From Ephydatia muelleri (Eukaryota; Porifera; Demospongiae; Spongillida; Spongillidae): 64,000 bases of DNA. The notes beneath the pieces are model-generated. The model was not told the DNA's origin. It saw nothing but the letters and a program-made list of their open reading frames with translations, and searched no databases. The position numbers and the translations under genes are program-made. Shown here one piece after another: positions 13,580 to 26,140 of this stretch (its first letter is position 1; each line of letters begins with the position of its first letter). Where the stretch lies: NCBI GenBank assembly GCA_013339895.1, contig JABACO010000008.1:9680375-9744374 (forward strand). The letters are read 5' to 3'.

Positions 13580-14110
13580 GTGTCCTCATAGCACTGGCCG
13601 AACATTTAGTGTAACAGAGGTGTCCCCTGCAGACAGCAGCCATGCTGCAGTCCCTCAAGACCATATTGTCAAACTTCTCATAGCTGCCAGAGCACCAACA
13701 GAGGTGTCCACTCTACTTACTGGCACTCTGACATCCCTCAACAAGTCCAGCTGATAGCAATGGTGAGTTTGGCCCATTGTCCTGGGTGAAAGCCTTCTCT
13801 ACCTCACTGGCCGTCCTGTGTGCTGCAGTTGAGGAGAAGGCAGCAGAGTTCTTCAAACCGTTTCAGCATGTCCTTATGGGGCAGAGAAGATCACATTTGG
13901 TTTGAGAGTGCATCCTGTGGCACCCAATAGAAATCCTGCATGTGTTAGGAAGAAGGGGTTCAGAAAGGTGGTCTCTTCTCCTTGGCCCTGAACCTCTTAG
14001 TGTCCACAACATGCCTCCATTGGAGACTGTGCTGCTGCCCCTGTGCTACCACACCTAGTACCTGGACAATGGTGTGCTGGCAAGTCCCAGGTGCGCTGTT
14101 CTGAGAGCTT
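13580..14110 (+). other. Unrecognised coding-like fragment
   Basis: After an acceptor-like TCCTCATAG at about 13,590 a plus frame stays open for about 50 residues (includes DHIVKLLIAARAPTEVSTLL), and further right there is a short piece AAVEEKAAEFFKPFQHVLMG. I do not recognise the family. It is probably a decayed exon pair, since the frames close quickly. Confidence 0.25.
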
Positions 14111-14128
14111 GGTCCTCCCCAGCCATGC

Positions 14129-14198
14129 AGTCTCGTACCCAGACCTGTTTACTATTGCATAACTAATAATGCTTACGTAAACGGGTCTGGGTACGAGT
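14129..14198. mobile_element. Short hairpin MITE, TCTCGTACCCAGACC termini
   Basis: A 70-bp palindrome. The left end TCTCGTACCCAGACCTG returns inverted as GGGTCTGGGTACGAG on the right. The same termini bound the larger palindrome at 56,763-56,879, and solo ends occur near 33,983 and 56,535. Confidence 0.7.
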
Positions 14199-14636
14199 CT
14201 ACCAGCTATGCGTGTTTTGCCGCACTACAGCGATTAGCAATGAAATTATGATAGCATAAACAACCAGCGTGAGTATGTTGTAGTGCAAAGGAACATAATC
14301 ATCTTCCGCTTACTTCAAAGTGAGCTGGTTGGAGAAAGAGTTTCAGGTGTCCATTAATTATGTCGTTAGCATTGCGTGGTAGGAATTACGCTTGTGTTTG
14401 TTTAACCCTTTCGAACGTCGCTAAAAACATGTGCAGTAAGTGATATTCTGTAGTGGTGTTATGGTTAGAGGACTACGTAACCCCGTCAGGTACTATCGGG
14501 ACTGGTGGACCTTTGCAGGACAATAATGAGCTTCTAGTATCTATTGTGAGCGACAAGCTTTTCGAAGTGTGGGCATGAGCTGTACAAAGTACATGTACTG
14601 GTATCACAATATTCGTTTCTTACGTCGAACTGGGGG

Positions 14637-14656
14637 GCGGGGGGGGGGGGGGGGGC
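14637..14656. repeat. Poly-G tract
   Basis: Nearly pure G run interrupted by single C bases. A degenerate direct repeat follows (about 14,660-14,830 and 14,975-15,095, both with TCATTAGGTGTTG). From 14,657 to 16,310 I recognise no gene. Confidence 0.8.
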
Positions 14657-16317
14657 GAGGTCTAAGTTGGTATTTCATTAGGTGTTGATGATGATCAGAA
14701 TTTGGTATCCATTAGGTGTTACATTGCATGAATATACGAGGGGGGATGGTGGATGGTGGATGGGGGGTGGAGGTTTGCAAAATTGCACAACAGGCAGGGC
14801 TGGACATTGCTGGTGGTGATGGATCTCATTAATACAAATGTCCTGTGCGTCTTGAATAGTAAGTGATATTATGTATTGTGAGCCGAGCAACAAAGCTATT
14901 CTTTGCTGGAGAAGGGTGGGGCATGAGCTATATCAAGTACTAGGATCATAACATGTTTATTAGGTTTTACAGGGGGCGAGGTCATCAGCTGCAGTTTAGG
15001 TCTCATTAGGTGTTGATTGCATGGATACAAATGTGTTGAGGTGGGAGAGTTTGCACAGCAGTCAGGGCTGAACCTTCGGATTGCTGATCACAGCAGTAGC
15101 GCATTATGAAATTTTGTTACAATAATTTGTTCATCTTGAATATTTGGACACAAGTACAGTTGTTTTTAGAGGGGCCTTGATTTTATTTCTTAATATTCAA
15201 AATTTGTTTACATAACCAAAATTTGTGTTTGAGGATTAGGTAGCTGGCTAATATTAGTACTGAGAAATAACCATTTAAAGCCTTGTCTTCATTTGTGGCA
15301 TACCATCATTTTCAAAGTCATCTCAAGTGAAGTACACTGTAGCATGCAATGAAACCTGTCCAGTTGTCATTAGAACATGCATGTTCTGTTTATTACACCA
15401 TCAAGGACATTGTGTACACGGGTGGGGTAAAAGAATATTTCTAAATGCTAGCACACTGGAGTGCTCGTAGGGTTGCAAAGGTCCTGTGGGCCAGTACAGC
15501 TTGAGTGTTGACCAGTTGTCCAATGTTTCATGGCATCTTGAGATACTCACACACCACACAATAACCTTTAAGATTTATCTTCCAGATACCTCCAGGAAAG
15601 TGGACACAAGTTGAAAGTGAAGGTTATTTAACGTTTGTTGATGGAAGGGGAGACTAAGCAATGGGATGAGGAAGCACACAACATCTCTAGGTAGTGAGTA
15701 ATGCCAGAGTGCATTTGTTTCTTTCATTTAGAAAGTCGTTCTGTTGAGATGGTGATTGTAAGTAATAGTACATCAAGCATGCTCATGTTAAGCCTTATTA
15801 AAGAGTGTGTGTGTGTGCAAATATAAATGAATACGTGTGTTTGTACAATTGAGTGTACAGTATGTGTGTGTGAGTAATCCATTCCATGAGCAACATCTTG
15901 CACATGTACATATTCCAGTCACGTGCGCCTCCTCCCATCTGCTCACATGTGCATGTATGGGTTGGTGTTGTGTACGTGTGGGCTTGTGTTTTTCTTGCAT
16001 TCATTTAGCCTGATACCCAGTGGCCATGTGTAGCCATGGTTGCCAGCTCTTATCTCCTTTGTGTCTCCAGGTACACGGAGAGAAGGGGAATTGAGGTGGG
16101 TCAATTTGAGCTGATGCTCTACTGTACGTCTATGTTTGTTTTATAGCAAACATGACAGAGAAAGGATAAATATTTGACTGAACAGCAACTGGAAGTTTGC
16201 CAAGCGGAACCAGGAGGTCAGTAGTCATGGTGATGTGCTTGTGTATGTGTGATCAAAAGTCTGGTCTTTCTGTCTCTTATGCAACAGTTGCCAGGATACA
16301 CACACAGTTGCCAGGAT

Positions 16318-17400
<1,083 letters not shown>

Positions 17401-17597
17401 CACTTTCTGATTGCAAGTTCCAGAACAATTACTTGCTGGGGGGTAAAAGGGGAGGAGGGGGGGTGGGGGGTTTAAAGTAAGTATGTCTGTAATGCTGTAA
17501 AGTGTGAAATGAAAGTGAATGCAGAATGTAACCAGCATGTTGTAACCGATGGTTTCATTAGTCATGTGATCAGCATGTAGCACAACATGTGTGTAGC

Positions 17598-18880
17598 AAG
17601 GTTGATGCAGTATGATTTGCAACTGAGGTGTGGCCATGGTCCTTCTCGGTAAGAGCAAATGCATCCTTGTGTTCCAATAGTACACAAAATAATTGCTCCC
17701 TCTCTACCGGTGAAGTATGATCTCCAATCTTCAGTGCCATGTCCCAAAGTACTTGTTTGTCCCCCGAGGCTCCGGAGGATAGTTCTGCCTCTTCTGTGCC
17801 CACCGCTGAGATTGTCGAAACGCCAGTGCCACTTGTACAAGGCTCCGCCAATCCCATTTTAGCGATCTGTTCACCTTTCTTCACTGTCACTGAGCTATCA
17901 TGGGGGTTGAGTAACCGGACAGGGATAAGCTCACTGCCACATGGGTTGACAATAGCATTAGCGACCATTACCCCATGGATGCCTATACGAACAGAATCTC
18001 CTTCTACAATCCATGTGCCCTTACCAACAAGAATTTTCGTTTTTACCATGATTTCCATTTCACTGGCAGGAGGTACTGTATGGTTATCATTTCACTGGCA
18101 GGAGGTACTGTATGGTTATCATTTCACTGGCAGGAGGTACTGTATGGTTATCATTTCACTGGCAGGAGGTACTGTATGGTTATCATTTCACTGGCAGGAG
18201 GTACTGTATGGTTATCATTTCACTGGCAGGAGGTACTGTATGGTTATCATTTCACAGGCAGGAGGTAGTTTATGGTTATCATTTCACTGGCAGGAGGTAC
18301 TTAATGGTTATCATTTCACTGGCAGGAGGTACTGTATGGTTATCATTTCACTGGCAGGAGGTACTTTATGGTTATCATTTCACTGGCAGGAGGTACTGTA
18401 TGGTTATCATTTCACTGGCAGGAGGTAGTGTATGGTTATCATTTCACTGGCAGGAGGTACTGTATGGTTATCATTTTACTGGTGATTAGCCCAATGGAAC
18501 CACTACCCATCTCGAGAGAAACATCTGTAGGGGGACGAAGGATTTCTCTGGGGGGAGAAAGGTAAGCAACTTTCTACCACTGTCAATGATACTGCCATTG
18601 GTCTCTAGAAAGTCTAGCCCAAGGATTGCATCTACTGTAATGTCGTCTGTGGGACGACTGCACAGCCTCTTACAGCCAAGGCATTGCCATTCACTCCCAG
18701 CGATTGTGCGAGACCACCCCCCTTTTCTTGTACCTTACACAACCAATTCCCGTCAGCCCGGAACCAGTCCGTAACAGTCATGAAGTCCTGTACCAGCACT
18801 GGTGCAGGACTTCCGCCCTGTACCGAGCGTGTTTTTCAGGGTTGTAAATCGGACCGTATTGTCTCCTTAGAAAATTATGC
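17598..18880 (-). mobile_element. Ty3/gypsy-like LTR retroelement fossil, pol part
   Basis: The minus strand shows a retropepsin C-terminal signature (ILGLDFLETNGSII, near 18,600) and, further along, the region leading into reverse transcriptase (LIPVRLLNP, then KKGEQIAKM, then LLEHKDAFALTEKDHGHT, ending near 17,610). LTRs were not identified. The element is incomplete and broken, and probably old. Its left edge is the boundary of segmental unit A. Confidence 0.7.
18056..18482. repeat. 32-bp minisatellite
   Basis: About 13 head-to-tail copies of a 32-bp unit (core CACTGGCAGGAGGTACTGTA) inside the retroelement fossil. Copies are contiguous with few substitutions, so the expansion is young. 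The long plus open frame across it is a repeat artefact. Confidence 0.95.
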
Positions 18881-18882
18881 GC

Positions 18883-19529
18883 ACTACTCAGATGTTTAAT
18901 AGAAAACCTATGATTATTAAAGTGTTTATTTTGGAACACCCGTTTCTTTCCCGATAAACAGGCCTGTTACAATACTGTTGCGTTTAACGCGCAGGTGATG
19001 TTTATGCAATGGTGTTCATGAAAACACTCCAGATTGGCACATTTCATGTCACTACGTGAATAAACTTAGTGTATATGGTGATGGACTACACTGGCACTTT
19101 TAACTTCTGAATGTCATTATACAGTAATGTTTGGTCAAACCATAGACTATAATATCTATGGTGAAACGTAGTCTGAATGGGAACCATCTTGGTACAAGAT
19201 TTCAAGAATCGACAGCTAGGGTTAAAGTGAGACAGCTCTTGAATTGAATGAAGTCTGACTATTAAAAACTGAAATGAAGGGTTTGGGCAGTTTAGTCTAT
19301 GAAATTTTTCTTCACTCTATAAATATTGTTTCACAACATACATGTATACAATGCATTATGACCTCTGTGCTGGTCATGCATGCAACATGACTATAAATAA
19401 TAACCGGTGCATCTCCTTGCATCCGAATGTTCTTTTAGTTAGCTACACATCGATCAAAAAAGAAGGTTACATACAGTAAGCAGCAAAAATGATAAGTGAT
19501 CTTCAGTTCTAGGTTATTAGTCAGTGTCT
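18883..19529. other. Unannotated segment left of the Plavaka-like genes
   Basis: AT-rich, with no coding signature. It presumably contains the left end of the transposon, but I could not find a matching inverted repeat near 24.4-25.6 kb. Confidence 0.35.
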
Positions 19530-20679
19530 TCACTCAGCCACTTCTTCTTCAGACACCTCCTCACAACGCTCATAAATTATGCCACGGTCTTCATCCATAG
19601 TACCCCTCCACTGTTCATCATTTAAGGTGGGGTAATATTCCTCCATCCATTTGGTGAACTCAGAATGCTTCACCTTGCTGGCATCGTGGCAGCATCGAAC
19701 AAATTTTCGCTATGAAAGAATACCGGTATACTGCATGGTGCATGTTAACATGCATGCATTGATGCCTTCAGATCTGCATAACGTACGAACATTGCCAAGT
19801 GCTTTTCGTAAATCTCGGTTAGAGTTCTGTCCGCATGAATGCTCTTCACAATTCGTTTGGCTAGCTCTTTTGTAGCTAGGATGGCACACTTCGTATGTGG
19901 CGGATTACCCAGCACCTGAGTTTATGTAATTGTGATAAACAGCATGCAAGGTTGCATGCAGATAACCTTTCGTCTTTCTTCACTTCGTAAGTCAGTAAAT
20001 TTAGACTTGCAATACCGGAGTGCAGTCTCGTATTTTTTTGGTTGAGAGACTATATCATTGCCTAGTATGTCTGCAATAACAGCCTGCAATGCAAATGTTA
20101 GCATGCATCAGTGCATGCATGTATTAACTTACATTGATACTTTCTTCAGCTGGAAATCTGGAAACAGTCTCGCAGAAGAGGTTTGCCACTGCAGTTCTCA
20201 ATGCGAGCTATTTATACATGCATAATCATATCAGTAATACAATGCATGATGTGTTCTGCAGTTACCTCTTTGGGACTTCCCTTTTGGAGGAAGTTCTTTT
20301 TGGCTAACGATTTCTTAATGTCCTCCAGTTCGGCGAGAACTCTCCTCAGTTTAGCTTCCATCGAGGAAAAGCGCGCAGCTATTTCTGCACTATTCATTGC
20401 AGCGTTGCAATCTGGTGGCGAATGAGATGGTCCTGCAACATAAGAATTTACGTGGGAAGGTCCTGCTGATGGTGCTGCGGACGCTCCTGCCACAGAAGAA
20501 CTTAGGTGGGAAAGTCCTGATGGAGCTGCGGACGTTCCTGCCCTTGCTGCATCAGCCGATGAGCTATTAGACAATGAAGATGGTAAAGATGTTGCCGAAA
20601 ATGGGTTCACAGCTCGATTGCGAGAGGACTGGGTGGTAGACAAACGAGGCGGTGGCCATACTTGCAGCGACATGTGCAT
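19530..20679 (-). CDS. Transposon accessory protein, five exons, intact
   Basis: Exons 20,266-20,679, 20,133-20,207, 19,967-20,083, 19,787-19,915 and 19,530-19,709. Every exon is a multiple of three and phase 0, with GT/AG junctions (donors GTAACT, GTAAGT, GTTATC, GTACGT), giving 304 residues. The N-terminal 80 residues are Ser/Ala/Pro-rich and disordered. A predicted coiled coil follows (FSSMEAKLRRVLAELEDIKK). The C-terminal half is a compact domain (YCKSKFTDLRSEERRK; KWMEEYYPTLNDEQW) with an acidic end. I do not recognise the domain. The position opposite the transposase suggests a DNA-binding helper comparable in role to TnpA of CACTA elements (inference). It is intact although the partner gene is broken. 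Confidence 0.65.
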
Positions 20680-20732
20680 TTGTTTTCACAGTACTTTGTT
20701 TTCAGTGCGCGCATGTGACGAAGAAAACAAGG

Positions 20733-23700
20733 ATGTCATGTACCCAGTTCTTTTGCAAACCGTGCAACAAAGAGTTCTTTTTTAGTTCGAAATATGAACG
20801 TCACTTACATTCAAGAAATCATCTGCAAAGGCTGAAAAACGCTGCTGACTTTGCTGCTTTTCAAGCAACCGCAAGAACAGAGTCAGATTTAGAAACGGAA
20901 GAAGCTGAACAATGCGAAAGCTCCATTGTGAGCACTACTGAACTAGCTGATCCTGATGTGTGTGCAATTGAGGGGAGGGGCTCTACTTCCTGTAACTCTG
21001 CCTCAAGTGCGGATGAAGACTCAGTCAATGAATATGAAGCCAGTGGTAAGTTAATTGCAAACATACATGTATAAAACATGCAGACATGACTGCATGCACG
21101 TGTAAATGCGCATGCACCTTTTAACAGATTTAGAATCAGAAATCAGCACCACTGCAAATGACGAAGGAAATTATTTACCATTTCCTTCTCGAACATATGC
21201 TCAAGCCTATCTTCTTGCACACAGTCCTCATCCAATGGTTGTTGATTTACGTTGGATGCAGCATGCATACTACATGCACCCATTTATAGGGAGAGAAGAA
21301 TCTGAAATTTGTATTCAGTACTCTAAAAGAAACAAATCCAACACTTCCAAGTATGACAGCTGTTAAAAATTTTCTTCTGCCTTCTTATACTCCTCCTAAA
21401 AAGGTGAGTGTGTGCAGCAAAATCAATGGATACTTTTTTACTCAAATTGCAGTGCTACACAAAGGAAGGCATTCCGTTTTATGTCAACACAATTCAAGAT
21501 CAGGTGTGGAAATGTATGGGTACACATTATATTGCCAAGCAACTGAAGCGCTACCCAGTGATACCGAAAGGAGAGATCAAGTATGTCATACTATGTTCAC
21601 TGAATCATTTCATTGTAAACTTCGTTCCTGGCCAGAGAGATGTATCATGGTTTAGAATGGAGACAAAATCCAACACTGCAGTCTCCTATGTGCAGTGTGT
21701 CCTCAATTGGAAATGTGTTTCTTGGTGACTTTGTACAGTTTCACATTGTTGGCATTCTAGCCATAGGTCATATTGTTCAGTTTGTTTGTCAGGTAAGTAC
21801 TATGCACATTTTAACATATATATACATGCATGCAAATCCCTTTCTTAGGAAGGCATTGAGGATATTTCTGTGAAAGTGCAACTGCTGAGCAAGCATCCTG
21901 ATGCTGAGAAGCCAGACTGTTACATTCTGGGAGATATGTATTCCATCTTCAGCCGTAACATCCTTCAAGTTTTGCCAAATGCAGCATTGTGGATATCTGG
22001 CTTGTACAGGCAAACAGAGAATGAAGCAATACTCCAGGAATTAACAGTCCAGGTATTTATACATGTAGTTTTGTGTGGCACTTACTCAAGCAATGAAACA
22101 AAATTGTATGCAGGAGCATCAAGAGTACTGCACTCCCCACAAGTTTAAAGAGTACTCTCAGGGCAAGCCAGTTTATATCGTTCCGCTCATTTTATTCTCA
22201 GATGACACAAGTGGCAATCGTTCAAAGATATGGAATAAATTTGATTCATGGTCATTTAGGTTGGCTGGTTTACCAAATGAGGAGAACAGCAAACTTCAAA
22301 ACATTCATTACATTTGTTCATCTAACAAAGTTTCAGCTATTAAAATGGCTGCACCTATGGTTGAAGAGTTGCTTCATCTTCAAAATGAAGGGATGATAGT
22401 TTATGATGCATACTTTAAATGCGATTCCATCTGTGTTGTGCATCCTCAGTGATAACCCCAGAGCCTCAGAGATTTGCAATCACTTAGGAAGCACTGCATC
22501 TCTATTCTGCAGAGTGTGCATGGTATTCATAGTACACATGATTTCCCCATGGCTTATCATACTTTTTTTTTCAGACTAACTCTTCCACAGGTTTGGATAA
22601 CATTGCTGAATACAGAACTAAAGCACAGACGCTGCAGCATATTCAATCAATACAGCAATGTTTGACGGAAACTGAGAAGAAGCATGTTCGTAACTTGTAT
22701 GGGATAACAGAAGTTGAGAATGCTCTACTTCAATTGGATGTGGATTTGCATCGGTATGATTTTTAATCTATAGTACTTGACATAATTTACAGTGTATATT
22801 TTGTTTTAGGTGCACTCCATTAGAAGCTATTTCTGCTTGGGATTTACAAGTACTTTTTGAGGGACTTTATGGGGCGCCTATCCAAGAGAGAGAAAAATGA
22901 GATAGCTGGACGTATAGCAGCATTTAACTTCTCTGGGTTTAGCCACAGGTTGTCACGTGATATAACTCGCTACTACCGTTCTTTTGTAGGAAGAGATTTT
23001 AAAGTACTAGCACAGCTATCACTTTTTATTTTTGCCCCATACCTGACTGCTTCTGAAACAGAAGTATGGTTTGGATTGTCCAAGGTATATAAGTTTGAAT
23101 AGTACACTGTACATTAACAAATTTGTGTACACAGCTGTTCAAATTGGTATACTGTGACAAACTCTACCTGGAGATGATTAATGAGTATCGAGATGCTTGC
23201 TGCTCATTTGTACAAACAGTGCAACGCAATTGTCCTGGTCACAGGAAGAAGCCTAAGCTACATCTGCTGATGCATCTTCCAGAGTACATAGAATTGTTTG
23301 GACATCCATCATCATACAACACAGAAAGGTGAGACAATGATGCACTAGCAAATGCTAACAATGATTTTTGCGGCAGATGCGAGACTTACAATTCACTGAT
23401 CCGAAGCCAAACTGTATACGGCAATAAGATGGCACCTAGCAAGGACATAGCACACAGTTTTGCTGTACTTAACAGTATCTACTTTACATTTTCTGGAGGC
23501 ATAATCAACTCTGAGAGGTATATGGTCCTATACAGTTCTCAAAAAGATAAGTGTTGACAGTGTTTCTTGAGTCCAGCAGATGTGGCGATGACTTGGTAAA
23601 TCTTTTTAGCTCTACAATGGTGCAAACATTTCTTAATGGTGAAACAATGCGCAGCTGCTCAAGCAAGGAAATCTATAAACATGGAACTCTTCGTAAGGTA

Positions 23701-24440
23701 CATACGAATGCGTGCAGCACACATATGTCAGTGTACATGTCCATAAAAAGTAAATGTACATTGTGTGTTGATTGGCTGAGCTGTGTATTATCAGACTGCA
23801 TACCACAGTGTAGCACATCTGCCATTAAGCTGAAGGATGTCAAAATCCAGCTATGCAGTGGATGCATTTCAATCAGTGAAGCAACAAACTTCTCATGTCT
23901 TTTTTCTACGCATGAAATCGACTACAATACTTCTGTGCTTCAATGCAATGCTGTGGAGTCTGATGATGGGCAGCTTATCAACGTTGGTACTTTATTTTGT
24001 TCAGCTTAAGCTACAGAGGACAACTTCGAATGAAGTGAGTTTTGTATCACTAAACACCCAGTTAATGTTTTGCTCCCTAGATAGATGTAGGACTGCTGGT
24101 GGCAAATTTTAAGACCAGTGGTGGTCCATTGTGTAAGTCGTTTTGTATTATTCAGCACATGGAGGTCCAGGTTACACAAGTCCAAGCACAGCCACAATTA
24201 AATGGATTTCTTTGTCCTTTATTCAAAACAACAAATATTTTGAGATTTGTTGTCTCTACAGAAGTCTCACACTCAGTTTCATTTGTGCATCAGTGTGGAC
24301 AGTCTTGTAGGTTTTCACAACAAACCATTACCACCACAATTGAACGTGAACCAGTCAGTCAGAATAAGTGTATTTACCATCATGATTGGACAAATAAGTG
24401 CTTCGCTTATAATGTGTATTGCATGCAAAACTCACTGTGA
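20733..24440 (+). pseudogene. Plavaka-like KDZ transposase gene
   Basis: Spliced plus-strand gene. The first exon, 20,733-21,045, has a C2H2 finger (CKPCNKEFFFSSKYERHLHS). Later exons carry hallmarks of Plavaka transposases: LFSDDTSGNRSKIWNKFDSW (about 22,190-22,250), SDNPRASEICNHLG with CRVC (about 22,448-22,523), RDFMGRLSKREKNEI (about 22,860), KPKLHLLMHLPEYIELFG (about 23,255), NTER/CETYNSLIRSQ across an intron at 23,330-23,376, and APSKDIAHSFA (about 23,430). The last exon ends at 24,440. At least two frame changes between adjacent conserved blocks (near 22,440 and 22,835) make it non-functional unless they are assembly errors. The methionine at 20,733 is preferred because it directly precedes the zinc finger. 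Confidence 0.75.
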
Positions 24441-24839
24441 CATTTTTGATGTATTACCTTCATGTATTAAAAAAATCTGGTTTCGTTCCTTTTATTGTAA
24501 TCCATATTACTGAGTATGTTGTAAGTGAGCATCAATATACCAGGTCATCATCTTCCATGTCTGCTACCAGCTTGGAGCAGTAATGAACGACCCAGTGACC
24601 GTGAGCTTCAAAACTGATCTGTCCAAGTGACCTCTAATAGCACCAACACAACAGGGTCATGGTATGAGCTCTGGCCTCTAGAATGCAGCACATTCGTCCA
24701 ATACTGCCTAGAGAATTAGCCGTCTCTTTCATTAATAAAAATAATTTACCAATCTCACGTGCACATTAAATCAGATTCACGTGTAAAATGTCTGCAAGTT
24801 GATAGAAGCCCCCGAGTTATTCACCAAGAACGAATATAG
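24441..24839. other. Unannotated segment right of the transposase gene
   Basis: No coding signature and no clear terminal repeat seen. It probably contains part of the transposon's right end. Confidence 0.3.
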
Positions 24840-25500
24840 ATGCCCGTTCATCACCATTCAAATACACGGACTGGTCTTGCGTAACTGTAAGTTCTTCCAA
24901 CTTGTCTTTTGGTACTGTTCTGTTTGCGCGGTAAGCCTATGCAAGGATCGTGTTTAGAAGAGAAGCCAAAATAGCAATACCAGGTAAGCTTCATACGTTC
25001 GAACTGTGTTTTATGGTTTTCGTGTGTGCATTTCAGCTAACCGAAATAAGCCTGGTGCCGATTTACCATGACCAGGCCTGCCGCAATCGTAAGTTCTTAC
25101 GTTGGTCTACGCACGTGGCTAGCAACGCCAAGTTATCATTGCATTTTCCTCGTGTTTGAATTATCATTTCAGCTGTACAGCCCTCTGTCAGATTACTTAG
25201 AGGGTAAGTTACATATCGTACATTCATGTACATGTATCATCATGGTATGTCGTTACCAAGACTGTTAGTTGTGAATGCTACTCTTCGTTTTTGTAGGGAT
25301 AGAAATGGACTTCATCCACTATATAGACGGTAAGTTTATAGTAATTCACTTCTCTGTTTATCTATTTTGCACTGTTTTTGCAAGGAACAGGCATCTTCCA
25401 CACGTAAGCAAGACATGCAAAAGTGTCGTTCATAACTTCATTCCTATTGCTTTTAGAGTGGAAATCATCGTATGCTGTTGTTACCGAACATGAACGGAAT
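24840..25500 (+). ncRNA. Candidate spliced transcript with tiny exons (unrecognised)
   Basis: Four strong donor/acceptor pairs in a row define short exons: one ending in ACCAG before GTAAGC, one of about 52 nt between CAG and GTAAGT, about 31 nt, about 33 nt, and a last exon starting after TGCTTTTAG. The introns are about 53-125 bp. Joined exons 2-5 are open in one frame for about 48 residues, but that frame meets a stop in exon 1 and has no start. It may be non-coding, a 5' untranslated region or a decayed gene. No family recognised. Confidence 0.3.
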
Positions 25501-25619
25501 ATAAGTGCTCTATTTGTAATGTTGTTTTTCAATGAATCTTTGCCAACAAATGAAAGCAAATAACTACTTATAAAAATCTATATAAAGCATAGGATATAGC
25601 GGGGCCACGCTTTTTTGAA

Positions 25620-26140
25620 TGGGCTTACCAGTCCTGGTTCAGGGGTGATCCAGGTTGTTTCTGGCCAGTTAAATTCTTCCCTGGTCCAGGCTATTGCCCG
25701 CAAGGGTCAAAACAACCCTGATGTACTAGGGTCGGAACAGGTTGTTAACAACCCTGGAACAGGTTGAAAATAATTGGTTGTGTAATTAGTTCAGACCTTG
25801 GTGTAGGAGAGACACTGCGGCGCCTGTATCAATTAGGGATTCAATAGGAACGGTATACAACAATGCGAAAACTCATGTTCGTTGAAAACAATTATGACAC
25901 AATGAGTCTTGACTTTATCAGGATGGGCCATTACAGATTCTTCCTCGCAGGGGTGGCCCTTACCCCCGAGGGACTGAAGTTTCCTCGCTGTTCGAATTCT
26001 GGCGGGAAGCTTCTACATGCCCGGGCTACGTGGCCCTTCTTTCCACAATTCCAACACACAATAGGCCTACGCCTGCCCGGCTGCTTCTCTACTTTGTCTC
26101 TTCCCGGTGATATCTCCAACCTATGGAGTCATTCCCTGAA
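25620..26140 (-). mobile_element. Ty3/gypsy-like LTR retroelement fossil, gag-protease part
   Basis: The minus strand carries a CCHC zinc knuckle ([14 protein letters not shown], about 26,030-26,075) and a retropepsin active-site motif (LIDTGAAVSLL, about 25,810-25,840). Orientation and part order suit the same family as 17,598-18,880; the two may be one element separated by the intervening transposon. Incomplete and broken, probably old. Confidence 0.65.

Larger units (their letters stand above)
19530..24440. mobile_element. Plavaka-like (CACTA superfamily) DNA transposon
   Basis: Two divergently transcribed spliced genes share a start-codon interval of about 53 bp (20,680-20,732): a KDZ/TNP2-type transposase (+) and an accessory protein (-). 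The limits given are those of the coding regions; terminal repeats were not found. It lies between two Ty3/gypsy-like fossil pieces in the same orientation, so it may have inserted into that element. Confidence 0.7.

Noticed and set aside
17739-18428. 229-codon plus frame with repeated GYHFTGRRYC-type units
   Set aside because: Produced by the 32-bp minisatellite on the strand opposite the retroelement fossil.
18056-18482. CRISPR-like array
   Set aside because: The 32-bp units are directly contiguous with no spacers, and the context is eukaryotic.
20652-20732. Upstream methionine at 20,652 for the transposase
   Set aside because: The added segment is hydrophobic, overlaps the start of the divergent gene, and is not needed; the methionine at 20,733 leads directly into the zinc finger.
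18883-25620. CACTA-type terminal repeats for the Plavaka-like element
   Set aside because: CACTAC and TAGTG-like words occur near 19,060-19,100, but no matching inverted partner was found on the right side.
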